Below, in pieces: positions 50,021 through 62,114 of a stretch of 64,000 nucleotides of DNA. A program made the position numbers and the translations under genes. Each line of letters begins with the position of its first letter. The stretch's first letter is position 1. This DNA is from Daucus carota subsp. sativus (lineage: Eukaryota; Streptophyta; Magnoliopsida; Apiales; Apiaceae): contig NC_030388.2 in the NCBI RefSeq assembly GCF_001625215.2, positions 27,020,558 to 27,084,557 on the forward strand, given 5' to 3'. Under the pieces are notes generated by a model. It had not been told where the DNA came from, searched no databases, and was given only the letters and a program-made list of their open reading frames with translations.

Positions 50021-50257
50021 CTACCTCCATCCCAAATTAGATGAGCTCATTGACTTCGAGCACGCACTTTAAAGTCCATTGACCGCATAGCTACATTACT
50101 TATTTTTGAAATTTTATTTTTGCAAATAAAAATTTAAATATGAAATTTTCATTTACAAAAGAAATTTTTTTTAAAAAAAATTCGGAACTATACGGTCAAT
50201 GTACTTTAAGTTACGTGCCCAAAGTCAACTAGTTCATCTAATTTGGGATGGAGGGAG
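50021..50257. mobile_element. Stowaway MITE, CCAAATTAGAT subfamily
   Basis: CTACCTCCATCCCAAATTAG to CTAATTTGGGATGGAGGGAG with TA flanks. It sits immediately beside the retroposed fragment and is a near inverted copy of the element at 48659. Confidence 0.88.
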
Positions 50258-51161
50258 TAATAATTAACAAATATGTACATAAGATAATTATAAATAATAT
50301 ATATAGATATATAATATATTTTTATTTGATAGTTATTAATATATTTATATGTGTATAATATTGTGGTGTGGTGTTGGTTGAATTATACTAGTAATATGTC
50401 AAACCGCAACCGACACCACACCGTGCGGTTTGTGAAAAGTTCAAACTGCAATCATATCACGAAAATTAAAAATCGCATTTCGTGGTACAGTGCGGATGAT
50501 TTTATACGATTTCAGCGGATTTTGATTACCTCTCAGATTTGAAGAATGAGTTGGAGACGTTTGGATTAAAGTTGTGAATGAGAATGAGAAATAGAGATAG
50601 GGATACAGAAATGAGGATTAACTGGAAATGAAAATGATATGGAAACACAACAAGAGTGGATTTGAGTTCTCATTCCATGTAACTAATAACTAATCCAAAC
50701 AGTTATATATGAGATTGAGGTTCCGTTTCTTTATCAAGTATGAATCAAACACACCACGTTTTTTATGCATTTTCATCATAACCCGAAAACTTCATCTTTG
50801 AAAACTGTTGCTTGCATGTCCACCGGACAGGATTTTTAAGCGAGCTCATTCTTATATCATAAATCTTCTCCCATCCCGTCAAAGCAGGAGTCATCTTTAA
50901 ATAGTCCTGTACAGAATTGATTGCAGGGACAGGCCGCCCGGCTGAGATTTGCAAGAACTCTAGGTTCCGTTTTAGCAATCTAGCAAGCACCGCCTTCATA
51001 AATGGCTTAATCAAGGGATGAGTCTGTAGACCAAAAGTCAGCGTCTACCATTTTTGTTGTACTTCATTTTCTTCCTCATTTGAGATGTCACCTGATTCAA
51101 TTTGGTCAGCATTTCACACTGGGGATCATATGTTTAATCCGGAAAGTAATCTTAAATGCTA

Positions 51162-51408
51162 CTCTCTCCGTTTCAATTTACATGTCCAATTTCAAGAAAA
51201 CTTTTTGTTTCAAATTACTCCACTTCAACTTTCAATGCAAAATCATATTTTCAAAGTCAATTCTACTCCACATATCTCTTATTTATATTTCCTAGATCAA
51301 TCTCACTCCACATATTTTGATCATTTAATGCAATTAATTTATGAACAACCACTTTTCTTAAACTGTGTGATTTTTTTAAAGTGGACATCTAATTTGAAAC
51401 GGAGGGAG
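51162..51408. mobile_element. Stowaway-like MITE
   Basis: CTCTCTCCGTTTCAA to TTGAAACGGAGGGAG are inverted ends. TA precedes the left end; TC follows the right, so one target base has changed. Confidence 0.78.
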
Positions 51409-52476
51409 TCCGTTTATCAACTTCTCCGCTTATATCATGTTTGGTTCCAACCACGTTCAAGATCATCATTCAACAAATTTAGCCATCTCACTTGTAAGAA
51501 ACCCTCCGAAACTCATTTATAATGCCTCTACATCAGTGTGGTCTGGTGTAGCAAGCTTAAAGTCTATAGTACTCTATTGCTTTATCTCTTATTTTGAATA
51601 TATGATTGGCTTAATACATTCTCGGCTATCCTTAAATATTTTTATCTGCAGCAATTTCTTCAATATATACAGGCAGATTCCTGTAAGAATTCATCTTGCA
51701 CAACTGAGAAACCACATCTTCTGCATAATTTGTATTCTTTTATTTGTTTATTTATAAATGACTGACCTTTTGAGTTTAGTAATGTAATAATATTCTGATC
51801 TTATGAAAATGTGCTTTTGTTATGATATTGTCCCTTAACTAACGGTTTATTATGCTTACATATCAAGTGCAGAACTAGTACTTTATTTTGTGCACGCGGG
51901 AACTGTTTTATAGATATTGTGATGCTTGAAAATGTATATTATTAAAATAAATCAGATAATAAGGGAGGAGATTTTAAAAAACACATTTCATTACAATAAG
52001 AGAAGACGGAAAGCTAAAGAGATAAGTCTTACAATTAAAACCAAAAATTAAAAAGCAAAATTATGCTGAACTAGTGAGTCTTCAGTAATTATATATAACA
52101 AGTTTTAGATAATTTAACAATCAATATGGAGACCGGTTAGCTAATTAACACGTAAGTCGCTAGTATTGCTTGAACATAAGTTTTTAAAGATGGTATGCAT
52201 ATGTGGTTGAAGGTTCTTAAGTTTTTAAACTATTGTAATTGTACTCCATGACATTTATTTTACTTTATCTTGGCAAATTTGCCTCATTTTCCTTCAAAGA
52301 AATTTGTAACAAGATAATGCATTCTGATCTGGAGTGTAAAATTATGAAATATCATTACACAGATAAAATTTGATCTATCCAAACTTAGAAAGCATGTCAC
52401 AGTATTGAGTAATCTTAAAATCCCCATATCACTCGATGTTTTTTTATCCAAAAAAAAAATATAATCCCCACATCAC

Positions 52477-55400
52477 TCACTGTATAATGGCATTAACTCT
52501 TTCTAAGATCTCCAGAACTTGTCTCATTGAGGGTCTTTTTTTAGGGTCAAGATCAAGACATTTCAATGCTAGTGCTGGAACATCTGATAAAATTGAATTT
52601 ACAACCTTTGGACATGTCTCTCGCTCTAGCAGCTTTGGGTTCACTACTCCCTTAACCTTTCTTTCGCTTGCTAAAATAGGTCTGGCCTTATTCACCAAAT
52701 TTCTCTTTTTATTCTTCGAGTTCACATCAATCACCCGCCTTCCTGTCAGTATTTCCAATAGCACCACGCCAAATGCATAAACATCGTTCTTTGAGCTCAA
52801 ATGACCTATTTGGTTGGAGTATGAACATTAGAACTTACTAAATATTATTATTAGCAAGAAAGTAAACAACAGATACCAGCTTTTTTGTATTCCGGAGAAA
52901 AATAGCCTTCTGATGCTGCACAATGTTGTGCATTTAGATTAGGAAGGCCTGTTATGAGCGTACCACCATCCTTAGGGCCAAATCTTGCACTTGCACTATA
53001 ACCAATCCTGGGATTGAAATTCTAGTAATATAATAAATTTCAAAAAGAGAGCATATTAGTAAAGAGCTTTAGCTAGCTTTCAGTGAGTAATTGCTTTAGA
53101 TTTAGTTATAGTACATAGATTACAAATTATGTACCCAATCCAGCAATATACTAGAGAGTGTAAAGTCGCCATAGATGATATGATCGTCTGAGGAATGGAG
53201 AAAATCAAGATATCTAGCTGCTCCTATTAATATTTTGAGCCAAATAACCCAGGAAAGTGATTTCCCCTCATCTGCATTAACATATTTGTAGAAGTACACA
53301 GATGAAATGGTTAGGAGAAAATCTACAACATTTTATATATTTAATAAAAATCTTAAATGTATCTTCACTGAAATTAAAACATCTCTAGATATTAAAGGGG
53401 ATTGTATCTAATCAACATCTGGAAGTCTAAGGGCAGTGCTCACCTTTGTAAGCGTATCTTGTTACGTTTCCCTTCAGTGTGTATTCATAAACAACCAGGA
53501 ACTCCTGCTGTTCTAAACAGAAGCCCAGAGGCCTAAGAACATATGGATGGTTAAATCTTCCACACAGATCCACCTCGGCCTTCAACCACAAAATTAATGA
53601 AACCACAAGTCTCAACAACATATTTTCTCCTTAACATTGAAATATAAAGGTATGTTGCATGAAATAACATAGTTGGATGGATGTAGAAATAGTATCATTC
53701 ATAACTACCGATAGAAGTGCCTAATGGACGTACTAGAAATAACTTTCTATTATGAAAATTGAAGAGAAAATACCTGCAGAGTTCTAAGTCTTGCATATGA
53801 ATTGGTTCTCTTAATGCCAACTGCCATTCCAATGCCAATCCTTGATGGAGCAAGCGTGTCTTCGTCAAGCCAACCAATGAAAGCCCTTCCATAGTGATTG
53901 TCACCCAATATCATATCTGGAATAAAGCCTCTTGTTGCACTTACCAATTCAGCCAAGCTGAACATCCTTAGATTTGCATTTGCAAATAGGCCCTGTGCAT
54001 CTGGATAAATGCTTATATTGTTCATCCTCATTCTGTTAAATTCCTCTGTAAAAGTTCCAGCTATTTTCCGGCTCACTCTGCTATCGACCCTACTGTTTTT
54101 AGCATTACTATGTACTGAAATAAGATGAGAGGAACTTTAGAAGCTAGGGTATTGAGAACACAGAGTATGCACTGTACACGTCAAAGCAATTAACTTCTGA
54201 CAGACCAATCCATGGCCGCATATTCATGTTAATTTTGTGAATCTTTCTACACTTATTATCATCCTGCTCTTCTATAATACTCTAGTTATTCCCACAGTCA
54301 TGATTGTCTTAAGAGAAATGATTCACACTATGAAGTACATGAGTGACTAGTGAGTCCCTGAATGACAACCAATTTGAGTCCAAAAATAAACAAAAAATGC
54401 CATTCAATATATTTCAAGGAACGATGACTAACCAGATAATGACTGGATTGAGGCTGAGAGAATCTGGCAGACCTTCTTTGAAAATGTTACCCTTCTACGA
54501 TTAATCTCAAATGGGTTGACTTGATTCTTACCATATACTACCTCCACTGCTGTGGAACATCGTCCGCTCTCCCCTGCAAAAATTGCCCCCACAACTTGTG
54601 TAGAATCTGAATTTCCTTGCAATGCCAGTGCAAACTCAAGAACTACCACAATTTCAGCAATTGTAGGACGGCAACTAGGTCGTGCATATAAACACTGGGA
54701 TGCAATTTTCACAAAAGCCAATAACGATTTTTTTGAAATTTGCATCTTTAGGTTAGAATCAATAATTTCATTCATTCTACCTTGTTTGATACAATTCTGT
54801 GCCCATCCAGCTAAGCCTAATTCCTCATCATCTCGACTAAAATCCACAGCTCTTCTTCCAGACAAAACTTCAAACAGCACAACTCCAAATGAATACACAT
54901 CTGATTTCCTGGTCAATCTGCCTGTCGTGAAATATGCTGGATCCATATATCCGAAGGTGCCCCTAACAGCTGTACTCCCACAAGTGCATCCCGGAATTGT
55001 TGCCACAATCTTGGATATACCAAAATCTGCTATTATAGCTTCCAAATTGTCATCCAACAAGATATTGGTACTTTTCACGTCGCGATGTATGACTCTTTGA
55101 CTGGTGCTAGTACCAGTGTGAAGGTAGTCCAACCCCTGTGCAGCTCCAATACAAATTTTTAACCGTTGAATCCATGTTAAGCTGTCATAACCTTTCACAA
55201 AACTTTCATGCAGATGATCAGATAGAGTGCCTTGGGAAATATATTCAAACACGAGGATCATTTCATGCCCTTCATGACAATAGCCAACAAGAGACACTAA
55301 GTGGCTGTGCCTGAAGTTGGAAAGCATCTCAATTTCTGTCCTAAACATTGATCCTACAGCTTGTTTGGAAATGTAACTCAATCTCTTCATTGCAACTGTA

Positions 55401-55804
55401 GTCGCTCCATCATCAATCACTCCTTTGTAGACTTTCGCGGATCCTCCCTTTCCAATTACACATTCCTCATCAAAGTTATTTGTTGCTAACATAATTTCTG
55501 CAAGTGAAAAACGGCGACATATACCCCCTGATGCTAGCAAAAATTTCTGGTCTTCTTCAGTATACTCGGGTTCATGAAGTTCACGGAGCTTGTACACGAT
55601 GATATTTAATATAGCAAATAAAACTATTGTCAAATTTACAATATTGTAAGTAAAAGTTTGTATCCCCCCTGTACTGAAAACTTTCTCGTTGTCCTGAGAG
55701 AACTTAAACTTATCATCTATAAGAGATGACATAGCTGTTATTAATATGGGATGGTGGAGGAGGAACATGAGGATGGTATATACCCATACTTGAGCAAGAG
55801 ACAT
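52477..55804 (-). CDS. unit D: membrane-anchored tandem kinase-pseudokinase
   Basis: Exons (complement): 54433-55804, 53774-54114, 53444-53579, 53135-53271, 52877-53021, 52477-52805; 2460 nt, 819 aa, every exon the same length as in unit C, its closest relative. Signal-like N-terminus and TM (IVLFAILNIIVYKL) as in C. Kinase 1 keeps [25 protein letters not shown] and DFGISK. Changes from C lie around the activation loop (LEAIIADFG, ATIPGCTCGSTAV) and in the catalytic-Lys neighbourhood. Kinase 2: VGIKRTN keeps Lys, the HRD position reads YGD, and the DFG position is IGYSASARFG. The final exon differs from C's by a few residues only. Coding sequence looks intact, with no stop or frameshift. The conserved upstream motif is interrupted by a 72-bp insertion, so expression may differ from C. 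Confidence 0.9.
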
Positions 55805-55875
55805 GCTTTCTTTGTAGTACTGAATCTATTGGTGTTGAAATTATATGAATTTACTAAGGGAACATAGGCCTGCCC

Positions 55876-55947
55876 AGGGGCGGATCTAGGAAGAGGCACG
55901 GGGGGACCATTCTAAATTTTACAAAATTATACTAAAATTGAAGGGCC
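55876..55947. mobile_element. short hAT-like insertion upstream of unit D
   Basis: Begins AGGGGCGGATCTAGG, like the hAT-type MITE terminus, and shares TTCTAAATTTTACAAAATTATA with the element at 34036. GCCTGCCC stands at both borders (55868-55875, 55948-55955), an 8-bp duplication. Unit C lacks it, so it inserted after the C/D duplication. Confidence 0.75.
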
Positions 55948-56862
55948 GCCTGCCCTTCAATTTTTTAGTTACTCATACTAATGAAGATTAAACTGGTAAC
56001 TTGTATGTAAAAAATTACCTGATAATGATAGATAGTAGGAGAACATGAATCCTCTCTCCTTGTATAAGAAATTTCAATGACAGGAGTGATCTTTGAATAC
56101 TCATGTATATAACCTGTGTGGCTGTGCTGCTTCTTCTAGACAGGAAACTAGATTAAGACAATTCAAACAATCCTTGTTGACTATGAGACAAGTCAAGTAC
56201 TAATATATTCATAGTTATTTCCTCGAAGGGCCAGGCCGCTTGGGTTGAATTGTTGGGTGGTGCCTGGTGGACACCAAGTCCCTCATGTTGACCGCAATCC
56301 TATTATGTGCTCTTTTGCGCATTTTCTGCACATATTTAGCTTATCTGAAGTACAGATGCTGAATTTAGTGTGTGTGTGTGTGTGAGGGCGGAGGATAGAA
56401 GCCAAGACGATTAATCAAGTATGAAACCACACACATAGGATCGCTGTTGGTGAGGAATCCCTGGAAATATGCTGTGTGTTTGTGTTTTGAGTTGAGGAAT
56501 GAGAAGAAATTGTTCTACAAATTCAAACATTACTCTGATTCAGTGAACCTTACCAGAACATAGTGCATACTTAATGGCGAATGTTAAAAGAGTGATGTCA
56601 AGCCTTAGAGAGAACTTGCATAAAGCTTAGAAGACAGTAGTAAAGAGTAAAAATCAACTTTTATTCAAAATTTATAATGAACTATTTCATACAAGCACTG
56701 AAACCAGAAAATGGTAAAAATTGTCAAAAAACCTTTTAAAAGAATTTCATGAGGAGGTAAGTATGCATTCCAAAAATCATAAATCTGTATTTAGTATTAC
56801 AATCAAATATAAAATAACTACTCTAGAATAAAACTTGTTACCTTCAAGCAAAAACATCCCAT

Positions 56863-59800
56863 TTACTTTATAATGGTATTGAGTTCTTCTAAGATCTCCA
56901 CAACTTGTCTCATTGAGGGGCGTTTTTCAGGCTCAATATCAAGGCATTTTAATGCCAGTGCTGGAACATCTGATAAAATTGACTGTACTCCCTTTGGACA
57001 ATACTTCTGCTCTAGCAGCTTCGGGTTTACCACCGTCTTAAACTTTCCTTCGCAGGCTAGATAAGGTCTGGCCTTATCCACCAAATTCATCTTCTTATTC
57101 CTTTCATTAACATTGACCACTCTGATTCCTGTCAGTATTTCTAATAACACCACGCCGAAAGCATACACATCGTTCTTTGAGCTCAACCGGCCTGCACGGG
57201 GAATTGGAACATTAGCACAGCTTTACTAAGGGGGTGTTTGGTTCATGGTTAATGAGCCCGGTTAACACGAATCAGAACTTCAAACCCATGCATAGGTGTT
57301 TGGATTAGTTATTTGGTGCTATGAAATGGGAACCCCAATCTTCTTAGGTGGTTAAATCATGCCCTTCCCACCCTTTGGGTTTCCATATCATTCCCATTCT
57401 CGTTAACCCCCATTCCCATTCCTGTTAACCAATCCCAACCTTAATCCAAACAGCCCCTAAAAAATTTATGTTTAAACGAATAAATAAATAACAGACCCGC
57501 TTCTCTGTATTCTGGAGATAAATAGCCCTCTGATCCTGGACAATAGTGTTCATCTACACGAGGAATGCCTGTTACAAGCATATCACCATCTGCAGGAGCA
57601 AATCTTGCGCCTCCACTAATGTATACCTTTGGATTGAATCCCTAAAATAAAATGGTGATATAAATAGAAGCTATAGCTGGCCTCTTGGAGAGCATTGCTC
57701 AAGATACAGTCAACATTACAAAAATGACATATAATGTACCTCGTCCAGCAACACATGAGCCAGCTTAAAGTCGCCATAGATGACATGATCCTCTGAGCAA
57801 TGGAGAAAAGCAAGATATCGAGCTGCTCCTAACAATATTTTGAGCCAAATAACCCAGGAAAGTGATTTCCCATTTTCTGCAAAAGTAGCATTTGTATATC
57901 AAAAGCTCAAAATTATAAAATTCCCCATTAACATATCTCTGGAAATTAAAATTAAGAATGTAAGATGTCACTATCCGGAATTCAACATGTTCTCAGTGCT
58001 CACCTTTGTATGCATATCTCTCTAAGTTTCCCTTTGTTGAGTATTCAAAACAAAGCAGGAACTCCTGGCCTTCTAAACAGAATCCTAAAAGCTTAACAAG
58101 ATTCGGATGAGAATATCTTCCACACAGATCCACCTCCATCTCCTTCCACAAAATTCAAAAAAGCAAAATCTCAACGATACTTATTACTTTAAATTTGAGA
58201 ATGCGAAGGATAGTGCCCTGTGACACATAATTAAATGGACGTAGAAATAGTAATACCTGCAGAATACTACTAGAAATTACTCATGGCCGCGATAAAGTTT
58301 AAATGGATATTAATCATCTTCAAGGTTATGCGACAATCAGCCGGAAATTTACAACTGAAAGTACCTGCATAGCTCTAAATATGTCGAGATTATATCTTCT
58401 AATGACAACTGCCATTCCAGTGCCAGTACTTGAGGGGGCATACGTGTCTTCGTCAAGCCAACCAATATAAAACCTTCCACGTTTTCCAGTAGCCAACAGC
58501 ATATCTGGACTAAAGCCTCTAGTTGCGCTACACAATTCAGCTAAGTTGAACCTCCTTACGTTTGCAGTCATCATGAGGCCCTTTGCCTCTGGATAAACGT
58601 CAATTTTGTTTGTTTCTAGCCATGCGCGAATTTTGTTCAGTCTCACTCGGTTACTGAACACACTGTTTTTGCTTCTGTTGTAGCTGGAATTTTTTGCATT
58701 ACTACTATGCACTGAAAAAGAGGAGAGAACTTTTAGATGGAAGTGTATATTTCTTCAAGAAACACGCACACACACAACACGATCCAGACTAACCAGATAA
58801 TGCTCGTATAGGAGTTGAAAGTATCTGGAAGACCTTCCTTGAGAACGTTATCCTAGTCCGATTCATCTCAAACGGCTTCATTTGATGTGCGCCATACACT
58901 ACCTCCACTGCTGTAGAATTCTGTACACTATCACTAGGAATTGCCCCAACAACACGACTAGAATCTGGACTCTCTTGCAATGCCAATGAGAACTCAAGAA
59001 CTACCACAACTTCGGCCATCGTTGGTCTGCAACTGGGCTTCCTATCTAGGCATCGGTATGCAATTTTCACGAAAGCCAATAAAGAATTTTCTGAAATTTG
59101 CGTCTCCAGATTAGCATCAATGATCTCACTTATCCTTCCCTCATTGACACAGTTTTGTGCCCATCCAGCTAAACCCGATTGCTCATCATCGCGACTTAAA
59201 TCCACTGCTCTTCTACCAGACAAAACTTCAAACAACACAACTCCAAACGCATACACATCTGATTTCCGTGTCAATCTGCCAGTCGAAAAATATGCTGGAT
59301 CCATATACCCGAATGTGCCCCTGACAGCAGTACTCACACAAGAGCATCCCTGATTCAATTCGGCAATCTTGGAAATTCCAAAATCTGCAATTTTAGCTTC
59401 CAAGTTGTCATCCAACAAAATATTCGTACTCTTCACATCACGGTGTATCACTCTTTGATGAGTGCTCGTACCCGTGTGAAGGTAGTTCAAGCCCTGCGCG
59501 GCTCCAATACATATCCTTAACCGCTGAATCCATGACAAGGAGTCATAACCTTTTTCAAAACTCCGATGCAGGTGATCAGACAGTGTACCACTGGGAATAT
59601 ACTCAAACACAAGGATCATTTCACGCGATTCATCACAATAACCAATAAGGGACACCAATTGACTGTGCCTGAACCTGGAAAGCATCTCAATTTCGGTTGA
59701 GAACACTGAGCCTCCAGCTTCTTTGGAAACAAAACTCAATCTCTTTATAGCAACTGGAGTTTCTCCATTATCAATCATTCCTTTGTAGACTTTCGCAGAG

Positions 59801-60078
59801 CCTCCCTTTCCTATCAGATACTTGCTGTCAAAGTTGTGCGTCGCACACAAAATCTCATCAAGGGAAAAGCGACGACATAGTTGCCCTGGTGACATCAAAA
59901 CCATCTTGTCTTTCCCATCATACTTAGCTTCATCAAGTTCACGGAGCTTGTAGGCTATGATATCCAATATAGCAAGTACTAAAATCACCAAATTTACAAT
60001 ATCACAGCTAAAGGCTCGTGTCTCGGACGCTTTGTTGTCCATGAAAATGGTGTAAATCCAAAGGTGAGCAAAGAACAT
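56863..60078 (-). CDS. unit E: tandem kinase-pseudokinase with shortened N-terminus
   Basis: Exons (complement): 58794-60078, 58365-58711, 58004-58139, 57740-57876, 57497-57641, 56863-57191; 2379 nt, 792 aa, phases as in its paralogues. The N-terminus [13 protein letters not shown] jumps straight to [13 protein letters not shown]. About 25-30 residues that complete the signal peptide in B-D are missing, while the TM ([16 protein letters not shown]) stays. It may insert as a signal-anchor protein. Kinase 1 is complete: [43 protein letters not shown]. Kinase 2 ([21 protein letters not shown]) has GKRGRFYIG, Arg for the ATP-binding Lys (VVIRRY), YGD for HRD, AHVLLDE for SNILLD, and [10 protein letters not shown] where DFG should be. 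A 228-bp Harbinger-type MITE lies in intron 5. It is the first gene of the array in transcription direction. Confidence 0.87.
57230..57457. mobile_element. PIF/Harbinger (Tourist-like) MITE in intron 5 of unit E
   Basis: GGGGGTGTTTGGTTCATGG at the left and TTAATCCAAACAGCCCC at the right, with TAA at 57227-57229 and 57458-57460. The other units lack it at this site. Confidence 0.8.
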
Positions 60079-61786
60079 GTTCCAGCTTACTATTGTTTAT
60101 GAAAATACTTGAGGTTTTGACATAAAACAAGCTCATATAAGAGATGAAAACAAATAATTTCTTATTAATCTTTAATTTATTTGATAAGAGTTAAATATGC
60201 ATTATTTTGTCCCAAAATGTGTAGCTTCACTGCACTATCTGAAATTAGGTAAACACATTATCAGATTTGTCAAAGTCAATATTGGTGCCCTTGAATCATT
60301 CTACTCATAAACAAGGGGAAGTAGAAATTGTAAAGAACTGAGGTGACAATGATAGATAGAAGGAAAACAGTCTACTGCAACTGAGAAAATGTTGTAGGAA
60401 GATTGAGATAAGTAAGTTCACATCATACTTATAAGCTTGTAGAGCAGTATCTGTCCCGATAAATCTGGGAAGGAGCGATAATCGAATCCAGAAACTGTGA
60501 CGATAGAGAATAAACTCTTACCATTGGGGTCTAGGTTTTACAGCATGTCATTACAAAATGCATGTCCGTTAACCGATATAGCGACCCTCAATTATATAGT
60601 TTGCTAGAGCTATATGATATATTTTGATTGGTTAAATCCTTGAACATGCAACTTTTCCTTAATAAGCATATATTTTACATTTTTACCTGTAAAAAGGAAA
60701 CACTCTACAGTACTATAGTAGAGACGATGCTCAAAAATAACTCATCATCGGATTCTGAGCATAAACCAATCAAATCAACAGGAATTTAGTTTAATTGGTT
60801 TAATCCTTATAACAGTTAAACATGCATATCATCTTTCAACAGGCTAGTATTATGTAGCTCCTTACATCTCAGAACGTAAATTTTGAAACAGAAGTAAACA
60901 CACACATGGGTCTTTTAGAGATAGATAATAGGCTAAGATGTTATCTGTGAGTTCTCCTTCCTCTTCAAACCCTCCCACATGGGGTATGCTCTTATTAAGT
61001 TACACATACAGTTCTTTAACACTGATCAGACCTACAGACTCAGTATCAAATTTCATAGAAATTGAATATAGTTCTTTTGTTGCTAATTAAGTATCGCAGG
61101 ACGCGAGCCAACCATCTGTTGAGGTGATCACAGATAAATTTTCTCAGGACCGTCACTTGCACAAAGGAGCTTCGGTGCTGTAGATAAACACAAAACTGAA
61201 AGTAGATTCTCCACATGGACCACATCAATCTCAAGCATCAGTTTTTAATCTGTAAGAGAATCAAAACAATGGTAATGCAATTAATGAGGCAACACTAGGG
61301 AAGTCAATTAATATATGATATCATACATTCATGAATAGATATTATTGACAGGTAAAGATGTCTATGCACTTCAAGGCACAACAAGGCATATCATTGATTG
61401 ACTCTTAAACTTCAAAAATACAACCTACTAACTGAATCAAGGCAGACAACAGCAAGAAAGCTAATGAGTATCTAATAATAATATTACTTTTCCCAGTTTT
61501 ATGAAAAGCTTCTATAGTTGAAATTTTCTGCCAAAAGATTCTTGATATAAAGTATGAACCTGGATGGCTATATAGCTTAACAATTTCCACGGTTTATATC
61601 AATCATTATCATTTTTCGCTCACAATACATCAACTCACCAATAATGCAAAATTTGAGATACTTCTACTAGTTAGCTCCTTTATTTTTTACTAGTTTTTTA
61701 ATTCCATTTTAAACACTCTAATTAAACTCATTTATTAAAAGATAGATGTATTCATTCTTTGCGACTCGAGTAGTATAAAATCAATA
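60079..61786. other. upstream region of unit E, no gene seen
   Basis: Holds the presumed promoter of unit E. Short ORFs at 61046-61234 and 61405-61590 have no recognisable features. Confidence 0.4.
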
Positions 61787-62114
61787 TGTTAGAATAAATG
61801 CAGGTTCCACCAATATTTATGATGCAGGACAATGGGTCAAAAGCCAAAAGAAAGTATTTGGGGGCAATATTTTATGGCCTTGGAAGCCCATTTATTAAAA
61901 TATTTCAAAGCAGGTTCGATTATATTATTATTGATAATATGTTTAGAGTTTTAGTTTAATTGAGAAAGAAGATTATTATATAGAGGAGGCTGATTAATAT
62001 ATGTAGGAGTCTGATTATTGATCTGAATTTTTTTAATTTTCTCTTACGAGAGAATCTCCCCCAAACCCTAATTTAGCCCGCATCCCCCATCAAGTGGTCA
62101 AGTGGTATCAAAGC
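61787..62114 (+). mobile_element. LTR remnant with primer-binding site
   Basis: TGTTAGAATAAATGC opens a segment ending ...GTGGTCA at 62100. TGGTATCAAAGC (62103-62114) follows, one base from the initiator-Met-tRNA primer site TGGTATCAGAGC of plant LTR retrotransposons. A TATA-like TTATATAGAGG lies near 61976. No gag or pol follows, so this is at most a truncated copia-type copy. Confidence 0.5.

Larger units (their letters stand above)
51420..56300. repeat. segmental duplication, copy 2 (unit D)
   Basis: Counterpart of 43150-48300. It has its own later changes: a small hAT-like insertion at 55876 and about 130 extra bases in intron 1 near 54160-54300. Confidence 0.75.

Noticed and set aside
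50763-51014. 83-aa minus-strand ORF
   Set aside because: Overlaps sequence resembling the upstream flank of units C and D, so it is more likely duplicated spacer than a gene.
29748-60078. Treating the first and second kinase halves as separate genes
   Set aside because: No start or promoter precedes the second half, and a phase-matched splice junction joins the halves in all five copies.
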